26,155 bases of DNA from Branchiostoma floridae (taxonomy: Eukaryota; Chordata; Leptocardii; Amphioxiformes; Branchiostomatidae): NCBI RefSeq assembly GCF_000003815.2, contig NW_023365792.1:33807-59961 (forward strand), given 5' to 3'. A program made the position numbers and the translations under genes. The notes under the pieces are model-generated. The model did not search any database, was not told where the DNA came from, and saw only the letters and a program-made list of their open reading frames with translations. This document shows, piece after piece, positions 18,533 to 26,155 of the stretch (position 1 is its first letter; each line of letters starts with the position of its first letter).

Positions 18533-19068
18533 ATGTCGTCTGACGAATCGGATGCTGTCAGTGAAAGCAAGCCTGCCACGCCTACAATACAGCCGTCGCA
18601 GGAGGACATATCAGATGGAGAGGATTCAGACATTCTAGCGACCAGAGAATACGTAAACATTTGTATTGAATCCGCCGAAGGAAGGTTACAAACTGAGTTA
18701 TTCGAGAGAATTACCATTGTTGCGGAGGAACACAGTGCAGTCATGCCCCATGAAGGCAAACCCGTATCTTACCAGTACTTTGGGCCGATAATACACCAAA
18801 AAAGCACATTTTTTATTAACATTGTTGAGATACATATTGTATGGTATGGTATGCATGTACATGAACATATGCCAATTCTTGTTACATTGTGTAACAGCCT
18901 TTAACTTTTCAGTGATTTGAAGTATAATATAATAATTCTTTTCATGCTAGGTTAAAGGAGTATACAGAAATTTCCAACGGAAACCAAATTGAATGTGGTG
19001 AAGGCAAAACCTTCCTTAATCAGAAGTATGCAAATGAGTACAATATGCAAATGAAGCACAGTATATAA
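18533..19068 (+). CDS. Candidate two-exon gene, acidic N terminus, unidentified
   Basis: An acceptor (TTTTTCTTTGCAG) ends at 18454. The following exon has ATG at 18533 in good Kozak context (CACCATGT). The product starts MSSDESDAVSESKPATPTIQ, has an acidic SQEDISDGEDSD stretch, then a helix (YVNICIESAEGRLQTELFER). The frame stays open to 18904, but the end looks non-coding, so a donor probably lies near 18760-18780. A second exon at 18951-19068 (acceptor TTTTCATGCTAG) reads LKEYTEISNGNQIECGEGKT, then FLNQKYANEYNMQ, and stops. The acidic-then-helical layout resembles ORF1 or gag-like proteins of invertebrate retroelements as I remember them; unverified. The join between the exons is not established. 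Confidence 0.35.
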
Positions 19069-19069
19069 G
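19028..19069 (+). promoter_or_regulatory. Two octamer motifs and a TATA box
   Basis: ATGCAAAT (the POU/Oct octamer) occurs exactly at 19028-19035 and 19045-19052, 17 bp apart, and TATATAAG follows at 19062-19069. A start site would be expected near 19095. Octamer plus TATA is the layout of H2B histone and some snRNA-related promoters. No histone or snRNA follows: the next feature is a LINE tail. The block also overlaps a candidate exon end, so coincidence is possible. Confidence 0.35.
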
Positions 19070-19142
19070 GGAGAAACCAAAAAACAGAAGTGAGCACGAA
19101 GTTAGTCTAAGCGAGACAGCGGGTGGCTGGAAGGATCTTCCA

Positions 19143-20215
19143 TGGGTCCAGTTGGCAAGGTATTGGTTGGGGTTTTTTGCCCATCGTTTTGAACCATCAT
19201 CGTGGTCTAACAGTTCCCCCCATTCTCCTGAGGCTCCACCTCACTATTCTTTGATGCAGAAGCTCACCTCGGGTTTTGTTAATGCTTCTGCTTCGAAGAC
19301 TTGGGACAGGATATGCACCGTACAGTCTTTGTACAAAGCTGCCATCTTAGCTCGCTCTCATACCCCTTCCGCTTGTCTTTTAGAGCGGGGTGTTGATTGG
19401 TCTCTTGTTTTTTCAACGGTGCATAACACTCTCCTTGAGAATAAGCTAAAGGAGCTTTCTTGGAAGGTCGCACATGGGGCTCTCAAAACCAACTACTTTA
19501 CTTGTTCGATTTGGCACAGAACTCCTTCCCCTTTTTGTCCGAGGAGAAACTGTAGAGCTACGGAGACCGTTACCCATACCCTGGTCTTGTGGCGAGGTGC
19601 TCCTGACCTGGACTTGGGTCGAAGGGTTCATTAGGCGATGGGTGGTCTCTAGTTTTCGTGTTTCTCGCGCGGTTGCTCTCTATGGTGTTATGTCGTCTAC
19701 CTTGAAGAAGTGTAAGAGAGATGTCTGCACCTACATTTTGGCCGTCGCTCGGTCTAAGATTTGGTGGTCCAGGTGTCAGGCTCTCTTTGACAATAATTTC
19801 GTATCTCACATTGAGCTGGTGTCTCTAATCAAGGAGGCTCTTAGGTTTAAACTCAAGATGGAGTTTGTTCGACTTGGTTCTGAAAGTTTCTTGGCTGAGT
19901 GGTGCCAATCTGTTAGATGGGCAAGTGTGCGGACGGGAGTTATGGTTCTACGTTTTTAGAGTCCTTGTCGTAGTAGTCTTTGTTTGGTGCTACAGTCTGT
20001 CTTTGCTCTTGGTGGATTGTCTGTTAGATGTTCAGTGTGTGTGGTCAGTCCTTCACTATGGCGTTCTCCTTCTACTCTCTAGTCCTCTTTATGATTTCCA
20101 GTTTGCTTTGATGTGTCGTTTCTTGGCAGAAGGGTGGGCGGGTGCAAGTCTGCCTCGGGTGGAGTGGCACATCCTTTTTCTTTGTTTCCATTTATGAGTT
20201 GTTATCACTAAAACT
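19143..20215 (+). mobile_element. 5'-truncated non-LTR retrotransposon (LINE) 3' end
   Basis: The C-terminal part of a LINE ORF2 is recognisable. It begins WVQLARYWLGFFAHRFEP, a typical post-reverse-transcriptase segment. Next comes WKVAHGALKTNYF, then a zinc-finger region (FCPRRNC...ETVTH) of the zf-RVT type. A frameshift near 19590 moves the rest to another frame: SRAVALYGVMSSTLKKCKRD, then AVARSKIWWSRCQALFDNN, then stop at about 19959. T-rich sequence to about 20215 is probably the 3'UTR; no clear poly(A) tail or target-site duplication is seen. Tx1/L1-like clades have this arrangement, but clade assignment needs alignment. The endonuclease and reverse transcriptase domains are absent, so it is inactive. 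Confidence 0.75.
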
Positions 20216-20884
20216 GTTTGTATACCCAAAATAACAAAGGGCTGGAAGTATGTCGCAAGTTAAAAGACAAGCACCAGCGGGTGCCGTCACGCAGTGGTAG
20301 CCGGACAAGGGCAGCAGCAGGCCCCGCAGGGACAGCCGCAGTGAAAGAAAATTTGTGTTTTAAACAACTGCATGTACTACAATAAATTCAGCAATCCTAT
20401 GGCACAATTGCTGGATGCGGTCAGGTCAAGCTGAAGGAAGCTGTCAGGGAGTTGCCGCGAGCATGTTGGAAATGATGCCGACCGCCCGAAGGAACATCGC
20501 TTGTTTCAAATGTTTATGGCGGCCATGGCTGCACGCATCCTCCGAGCTCTTGTATTTATATTTGCAGCCAAAATAAAAGCTTTAACGCATTTTTAGAAGC
20601 GTAAATTTTATACCCACCTCCCCACGTTTTTGAACACATGGGAGTGCACGCAGGAGTAACATGCACCACTGCAGAAAATATCATAAGGATGACCAATCCC
20701 TCAACAGGCATATGAATCGTCCAACAGAAGGTAATGGTCAAATAACATAACAAAGTTACAGTGCTTTCAATACAAGATCATTCACAACTACCTGGCTACA
20801 AGCAGCTGGCTAAGAAAAGCAAATCTGCAACTGACCAAGAAGGCAGAAGGAGGTAAGGAACTACAGTTCCCTTAATCGTTTGGC
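20216..20884. other. No gene seen
   Basis: Mixed sequence with a GC-rich patch (20280-20345) and no recognisable frame, RNA gene or repeat. Confidence 0.45.
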
Positions 20885-21199
20885 TATAACTTTGACTCGG
20901 CAGAGCCTAAGAAATTTGACGATTTGAGGCTGGACGAGTTCTTGGCCGGGTACATGGGTCTGCTACAGAGCCCCGGACTGTGAGAGTCACCGTGACCGGT
21001 AGACTGTGGCGTGATGATAAGAAGGTATGATAAAGACAAGACAAGGATGAAGCCTCTGCGGGGGAGGAGGAGAGAGCCTCCTGGGAATAATTCCAGGAAG
21101 ACATGGCGTACCTCGCCTGTCTGGAGGGCCAATTTGATGGTCCGGACGGAGCAGAGGCTCCACGATGAATACGTCAGGCAGATGAATGAGATGCAGTAG
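20885..21199 (+). CDS. Coding-like fragment, possibly gag- or transposon-derived
   Basis: A frame from 20885 reads FDSAEPKKFDDLRLDEFLAG, then YMGLLQSPGL, before TGA at 20981. A second frame downstream (to 21199) gives an Arg-rich stretch and ends RLHDEYVRQMNEMQ. The first piece looks like an internal protein segment, and the two may be one decayed exon. I cannot name the family. The minus-strand frame over the same interval (about 130 codons) has no protein-like character. Confidence 0.25.
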
Positions 21200-21339
21200 A
21201 TTAGTTCTTTCAAAGCTTCATACATTATGACATCTATATGTACCACTTCAATTTTTATGCATAGAACATTTTGCAACAGTGATTGTTTTCTTTACAATAG
21301 GTGTATTACCCCTGAAGTGTAAATTGTCTTTCTTTTCAG

Positions 21340-21838
21340 AAAAAGTCATCTATATCTTCGTTAAACTTGCGTTCAGGGTCCCTTGTAGTCCTAACCCACG
21401 CTGAAATCAACGAGGTGTTCTGCGATATTCGTTGGGCGGACCATACAGAATTGGACTGTTTTGTAGCATGTATTTGTCACACGGCTACGATGGGCATGTT
21501 TCTGGATCTGATAAAATACCTGTCAGCATCAACGACTTGGTCAGACAACAACTTTCTGTCCCTGAGTGGCAAGCCCAAATTATTATGCAGTCATATTAGG
21601 GTCGGAGAAAATAAACGGTTCCTGGAGTTACTTCAGTGACCCTGAACCGTGCAAAGTAGCATACCCAGATGAGGCTGATTTCATCATAGGGTACTCCACC
21701 ATTCCAAGTTTCGCATCATTCCGCTGTCCAGAAGGCGGGTCCACATATCTTGCTCAACTGGCTTAGGCCATAGAAGATCTGGGGAACAGGGACAATCTGG
21801 TTAGTATCCGTGTCAAAGTAAACGAGGATGTTGAGTAA
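21340..21838 (+). pseudogene. Caspase-like pseudogene, arm B
   Basis: The acceptor TTGTCTTTCTTTTCAG ends at 21339. The exon reads SLVVLTHAEINEVFCDIRWA, then DHTELDCFV, a normal caspase p20 core. It needs a frame change to reach SHGYDGHVSGSDKIPVSIND (His codon 21480-21482). The active-site region SGKPK is present, but the QACxG pentapeptide reads Q-S-Tyr-stop-G (TAT 21594-21596, TAG 21597-21599). After a one-base shift the p10 part follows: ADFIIGYSTIPSFASFRCPE, then TAG after QLA, and AIEDLGNRDNLVSI to the stop at 21836. Beyond arm A it adds the premature TAG at the active site. The shared lesions show it was dead before or at duplication, unless an undetected exon structure explains some shifts. 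Confidence 0.85.
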
Positions 21839-22612
21839 ATTCTCATTTTAAGTTTAGGCAACTATACAAGCAAAGTCATTCGTTTGTCATCACATTGACA
21901 AGGAAGCTAAATTTTTCATTTTCCTACTATTATTAACAATTCCACATACGGTGTCAGGTGTAGACACATGCCCATAATGCACATTTTGTGTGGCGTATAC
22001 AATATGTACAAATCAACAATAGTGATCTGTACAGTACTTAGATGAAAGCAATCTGAGTTCTACGGGGAAGGAATCCCGTATGAAACATATACGGAAGACG
22101 ACACGTTTGGCAGCCTCATCTGCTCACTCTTTATCAAATGTAACCCATTAGCTTTAGCTCGAGAAGACGTTTTGCTACACAGGGGTTGAAATTAAGCCTG
22201 TATCCCCTGTAAGTGATCATGAAACGCTTAGACACGTGTTCAAAGTTTACGTCGGCGACGCCTCATACGTTTCCCGTTTCCTCGAGCAGGCCGACCGCTA
22301 CTTTAGCGAGTATGACGTCAGCGTCAATGTGGTTTTGAAAGAAAACTGGACTACCGGAATTCTGACGTGCAGGATCTAGTTGAGAACATGTTACATGGGT
22401 TTGAGGACACTGCGTTCACCTATAGAAAGAACGTGTCTGAGTCTATGGAGCACTCGATAGAGAAGAGAACAAATGTATCCGACTTCATCGCCATCTCCTG
22501 GCACGAAACCCTGCCATTGCAGCGCTACTTGTGCATGACTCTCCCCTTCGATAACTGGAAGTACAAAGGAAAGAACCAACAACAACGCCTTCAGAAAAAA
22601 ATGGCAGGCAAA
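21395..22612 (+). repeat. Inverted duplication arm B
   Basis: Matches the reverse complement of 15244-16919 from CCCACGCTGAAATCAA at 21395 to ATGGCAGGCAA at 22601-22611, over coding-like and non-coding parts alike. It lacks the extra 480 bp found in arm A. Similarity may extend further left, where arm A is hidden by the N gap. Confidence 0.9.
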
Positions 22613-23251
22613 TTCCTAGAGGCCAGCTGGAGGCATTTGCAGATGCTCACTATCAGGAAATTATGAACATTCTTACTGAAAAGTCCTACAAGTGGGCATG
22701 TAAGTCAACTTTAATGTACAGCTTGCGTAACATATTAACGTTCGTTAGGTGGAGCTTTTAGGGGCAGCCACAGTCTTTTATCTCTCCCCTTTCAACTCGT
22801 GTTTCTCAAGTGTTTAAAAGTTATTTAGGGGACAGCAATGGATATAGGTTTGTCTAATATGTCACTGAACTCACAAGGCATATTAGGAGCGAGGTTTTCC
22901 CTGTGTCCATCAAGCCATTGCGGAGTTTGTTCAACGGCGTCACTGTGAACAGATCTACCAACAATGGCGTCGATCCTGAAGTACACCTCCGGATTCCTGC
23001 CTATGTAGGCCACAACAACACTGTGGACATCGATCTTGACAAAACAGCCAAAGAAGTGGCGGCAATGCTGGCAACGATGGACTGGAGTGACGTTGCCATC
23101 ACACCTGAACAGAACTGTGACGCCTTCGAAGTCAAGGTAACGACCAACCATCACCCTTACATATACTCTGGTTAAGTGTAAATGCCATACAAAAATATAG
23201 TAACAGCAATCAAGACGATAACTTTTAACTGCTTTCCAGGATGGAACATGA
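22061..23251 (+). pseudogene. Unidentified conserved domain and downstream exons, arm B
   Basis: The product starts YGEGIPYETYTEDDTFGSLI, continues after a shift with HETLRHVFKVYVGDASYVSR, then NLVENMLHG/FEDTAFTYRKN-type sequence (DLVENMLHGFEDTAFTYRKN here), then DFIAISWHETLPLQRYLCMT. Near 22600 a further shift gives GQLEAFADAHYQEIMNILTE, then KSYKWA, and donor CAT|GTAAGT at 22700. The next acceptor (TTATTTAG, 22828) opens an exon 22829-23136 in matching phase: one base plus two makes Trp, then DSNGYRFV, a TAA, YVTELTRHIRSEVFPVSIKP, then DKTAKEVAAMLATMDWSDVA. Its donor is AAG|GTAACG. A following acceptor (GCTTTCCAG, 23239) gives a four-codon end DGT-stop. Phase agreement over two introns supports a real gene that has since decayed. 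The domain is not recognised. It may be part of the caspase gene or its neighbour. Confidence 0.5.
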
Positions 23252-23939
23252 TATTCCGGAGGGAAACTTGATGACTGATGGTGAGTCCTGCATGCTACGA
23301 ACACATCCGTGTTTGTATAACAATAGCCTGATAAAGATATTGATCAAAAAACAAATCTGAAAGTGAACGCTTGTTACTCCAGGTTCCAGTGTAACACTGT
23401 TATTACATTTCTTGTATTCTCGTAGTAATGGCTGTGACAACGTATCCCGGTCAGGACCATGAAGAATGTACTTTTTTTCGGACATGTCATAGTTTTTGTT
23501 CCCTAGCAAGTGCCCGTGGTAAGATGCTTCAGTAACATTGTATTCTTGCTGCCCTTGCGTCAAAGCTGACTACAACGAACTTGTCAGCAGAACACAGGTT
23601 AGACGTTAGCACTTACATCACTTTCTTAATCCTTCCTCTCAATGCACATAAGATTTCTCAAGATACTGCCTAAGGAATCTGTATCTATCGGATTTGACTT
23701 TGAAAATGACAACATGGAAGATAACGCAACGCAATAAAAATTGACTAACAGCTGTGTGTAAATCGTTGGTTATGTCCCGGTCCACCTGGACCACTGCAAC
23801 CGTCAGGACTCAAATCCAGTATGCAAGCACATACACAAAGTACTAGTACATTCGTGCCAGGTACGAATGCATCAGTCTGGTAAATCTGCAGTGAAAGCTA
23901 AAGACATTGACAATGATATCTCTATACAACTACTAACAT
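23252..23939. other. No gene seen
   Basis: AT-rich, probably intergenic. A donor-like GTGAGT at 23281 would allow the small exon at 23240 to continue to 23280 in another frame, but no partner is visible. Confidence 0.45.
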
Positions 23940-24609
23940 ATGGACTATGAAGCCTTAGAATGTGGGAAGTCAACAAAACGTACCTGGCCGAGCTGGATAC
24001 ACAGACTGTCATTATTTCATTCATGCAGGTGTGTGCACGGTGTTGGCGCAAACTACAGTGCCTATCAATCCGGAAATACTACAAGGCCAAGCAGCAAAAA
24101 CTTCAGACGTGTAGTCCGGCACGGCAGCGAGGCAACAGAGGCCAAAAGAAGCCAACAGTAAAGACCCTAAAGGCAGAGGCTTTCATTTCCAACTTTGTGA
24201 AATGCCATGGCCAACTCCAACCGAACATTGCCCAACAGCACATGCCCACATCCATCAGAGGGTAATATCTGAACAAGTCTTCCATCTATGCGTGGACGCC
24301 CAAGTCCCACATTGACACAAACATAACCGTTAATGTCCTGATAAATGCTGTTCAAGAGTTATCAAATGTTAGTAATCGGTCAAGAAACTTTTGGCCTTAC
24401 AAGATGGCATCTTTGACAATCTAACATTGCATCTTTGACAATCTAACAATGTCTTCGAACTCAAGGTACATAACTCTTGCTATATGATCATATTTTTTTG
24501 CAAATTTTGCAATTATGTTAACTAATAATATTCTATCTATTGGTTCAGTAATTTTCCTATGGAAACAACTTTTGAGTGTTAAGTTGAAACAACAAAATTC
24601 ATCTTCCAG
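23940..24609. other. Coding-like plus-strand stretch, unassigned, with a 22-bp tandem duplication
   Basis: A frame at 23960-24265 reads YLAELDTQTVIISFMQVCAR, then CWRKLQCLSIRKYYKAKQQK, and is basic near its end; I recognise nothing. It might be the 5' part of the transposon-like protein that follows. At 24407-24450 a perfect 22-bp tandem duplication is present (GCATCTTTGACAATCTAACA in both copies). Confidence 0.3.
24407..24450. repeat. 22-bp tandem duplication
   Basis: GCATCTTTGACAATCTAACA at 24407 is repeated at 24429, differing only in the last bases (TT versus AT). Two copies without spacer, so a recent slippage or repair event. Confidence 0.9.
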
Positions 24610-24826
24610 GAAACTGACATGGCACAATGATGGCATTTCTAACAGAGACACACTTGTGTGGATAAAGATAGTTGGTGACCACGGAGGTGGCAGCTTCAAG
24701 ATGGCATTTCAGCCCCTAAATAAGATGTGTCCAAACTCCAAACTCAACACGATAGTATGCTGTGTGTTCAAGGCGAATGGCACTAGGGAGAACGTCATAA
24801 GGTTCCGGGTCGGAGTTCAAATCTGA
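24610..24826 (+). CDS. Transposase-like exon fragment
   Basis: The acceptor AAAATTCATCTTCCAG ends at 24609. The frame gives LTWHNDGISNRDTLVWIKIV, then GDHGGGSFKMAFQPLNKMCP, then NSKLNTIVCCVFKANGTREN, and stops at 24824-24826. The block VWIKI.GDHGGGSFKM...PNSK.NT...C.F.A.D is one I associate with uncharacterised invertebrate transposon proteins, where a later GDYEFL...G block follows. I do not see that block here, so the copy is truncated. Family assignment is from memory and unverified. After about 24800 the sequence probably leaves the coding region. Confidence 0.45.
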
Positions 24827-25633
24827 CCGGAGTTGGCGGAAGGGTGGTGTAATAGGCCGGAAGTGCGCTGTTGTCTCCCTGACTTTTGCTCCTTATTGCT
24901 TGGTGATCGTTATAGCTGAGCATAGATTTGTCGTAATTTCTGATAAGCCCGTGGGTTGTATTGTTTTTGTGCGAGGAGTAGTTGGTTGGCCAGCGAAACT
25001 ATTTTTGTATTAGTCCGCTGCAACGGTGATGCGGTTTTTTCGCCTGATGACCCAAATAGCGGCGTTTTTCATGCGATTTCGAAGAAATGACGTCATCGGA
25101 GATAGCAAAAAAGTTATCACATGGAATTTTTTTATTTTCATTTTACACAAACATGAAGAATTTAGCTTCTCTACCACGTAGGCCGTTATCCTGGGAAAAT
25201 TCGTTTTTTCCAAGCAGCTTCGATCAAAAAAGTGTTAAAAAATGATAGTTTTCGGGTCCAAAATTAAATTTTTTTTACATATTCTAACCAAAATAAAGAG
25301 GCAACAGACGGTACCAATAGGTTTGTCGGAAAGAGGCAGTATACGGCTTTCCGCCATATTGATTAAGTTTCGCGTCCTACGTTTACTAGCGGAACTGTAG
25401 CCCTTCGGCCTGAGGCTGCCCGCCAACCTCCGAAATCGTAAAAGAAACTCCGGTCCGATACCATAACAGAGACCAGACGGTTGGTTAATGAAATAAAGGC
25501 CCTTCAAGTCAATACATGGAGGTTAGTCAGATGTGGATGTTACAAATCAGCATGTATATGAAGACAATAGACATGCATCATTCATGATCCATCCAATATT
25601 TACCACTGTGACATTTCTTAATGTCTTCAACAG
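24827..25633. other. Possible regulatory region; perfect CRE; minus-strand ATGGCGG start
   Basis: A perfect CRE palindrome TGACGTCA lies at 25088-25095. On the minus strand an ATG at 25357-25355 has the context AATATGGCGGAAAG (YY1/TISU-like). It starts MAESRILPLSDKPIGT, and a donor-like G|GTACCG falls within it. This would fit a short first exon of a gene leaving leftward, but no second exon was identified. The remainder is AT-rich and unassigned. Confidence 0.25.
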
Positions 25634-26011
25634 GTACTTTACAAATGGAACGGTCATGTTCTGTGGCGGCCATGTTGTACTACTGGCAGAGCTTTTTAAC
25701 GAAACACTCAACAAATGCATCAGAGAAAAAAGAAATGGAAAAGTTGAGGTGCAAACGTGAGACACGACACGGATCCAGCTGTGGATGTCTGACACCATGA
25801 AGCAAATGAAGATTAATCACTTTGCAGCACCCGTACAAAGTGGCATGATAACATGGTAAAATTCATAAAATACTTCAGAAAGCAAATTTTCCCAGTCCTC
25901 AAAGATCAGGTTGTGGAGCCACCAACTGATCGGAAAACCATAACAGCGTGGATGGACGGGCTGTCATGCTGCGCTGTGATGGGGACGAGAATACTAGCCC
26001 GGTGCGTTTAA
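25634..26011 (+). CDS. Two in-phase exons of an unidentified gene
   Basis: Exon 1 (25634-25756) follows the acceptor TTAATGTCTTCAACAG and ends at donor AAC|GTGAGA. Exon 2 starts at 25828 after CACTTTGCAG and runs to a stop at 26009-26011. Exon 1 leaves two bases and exon 2 supplies one, so the frame is kept across a 71-bp intron. The product reads YFTNGTVMFCGGHVVLLAEL, then FNETLNKCIREKRNGK; after the junction TRTKWHDNMVKFIKYFRKQI, then FPVLKDQVVEPPTDRKTITA, then WMDGLSCCAVMGTRI. It looks globular and helical, and no family is recognised. A donor-like CG|GTGCGT near the end could extend it beyond the stop. It lies 0.8 kb downstream of the transposase-like exon on the same strand. Confidence 0.45.
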
Positions 26012-26155
26012 TGTCTACAAGATGATCTATGACTTAAGTTGATGAAATAGAAAGGACGTACTATGAGAAAATGTCTTTTCCCCTTTATACGCTCCTCATG
26101 TTTTAATTTTCTTGCGTGTTCTTCTATCAGACAAATTGGCATCACTCCTTCACGT

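Noticed and set aside
20884-21276. 130-codon minus-strand frame
   Set aside because: It lies opposite a more protein-like plus-strand segment, with hydrophobic low-quality composition and no motif or splice signal.
24779-24830. tRNA or tRNA-derived SINE head (A-box-like TGGCACTAGGG, B-box-like GAGTTCAAATC)
   Set aside because: The bases around the T-loop-like part do not form a proper T stem and no acceptor stem is found. The A-box-like part lies in coding-like sequence. A SINE remnant cannot be excluded but is not supported.
1-26155. CRISPR array, bacterial operon or phage features
   Set aside because: GT-AG introns, poly(A) signals, DM and caspase sequences show an animal genome. The direct repeats are tandem minisatellites without unique spacers.

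Overview
The window looks like gene-poor, repeat-rich DNA from an invertebrate animal. It has GT-AG introns, two runs of N from scaffolding, caspase-like and DM-domain (doublesex/mab-3) coding remnants, a non-LTR retrotransposon tail, and many decayed transposon-like exons. DM domains and caspases of this type point to Metazoa. A palindrome-bearing minisatellite and the dense, old transposon mixture suggest a lancelet (Branchiostoma) best, but that is an inference. Nothing bacterial or viral was recognised, and no intact long gene is visible.

Left part (1-5 kb): a possible promoter and first exon near 171-392; a diverged satellite of about 160 bp (715-1260); then a 100-N gap directly followed by a 1.05-kb, 39-bp minisatellite. 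The palindromic core of that minisatellite occurs in two opposite orientations. A minus-strand exon with a perfect 12-bp hairpin (3320-3578) and a 293-bp tandem duplication follow.

5-10 kb: a run of minus-strand exons with plausible splice sites. In 5'->3' order on the minus strand they are: a DUF6589-like transposon protein block (about 9.58-8.86 kb), a basic exon, a terminal exon with poly(A) signals (8351-8166), a two-exon gene with a clear DM domain and a CUE/DMA-like helical domain (7910-6812), and an exon pair resembling the start of an Ulp1/C48 peptidase (6610-6112). Two further unidentified exons lie beyond it. Stops and frameshifts show that most of these are decayed.

10-15 kb: one well-supported but unidentified plus-strand exon pair (10313-10876), a minus-strand basic ORF, about 3 kb with nothing convincing, and a transposon-like minus-strand fragment (14251-15060).

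15-23 kb: a large inverted duplication. Arm A (15244-16919, minus sense) and arm B (21395-22612, plus sense) carry the same caspase-like pseudogene plus an unidentified downstream domain. They share the same lesions, including Tyr in place of the catalytic Cys. Between them lie a 318-N gap, a 27-bp coding minisatellite, an unidentified two-exon plus-strand gene whose tail overlaps two octamer motifs and a TATA box, and a 5'-truncated LINE tail. Downstream of arm B the unidentified domain continues through phase-compatible exons.

23-26 kb: plus-strand exons, one with a transposase-like block (24610-24826), and an in-phase exon pair at the right end (25634-26011). Apart from the DM, caspase, LINE and DUF6589 calls, most coding annotations rest on reading-frame continuity and splice signals only.
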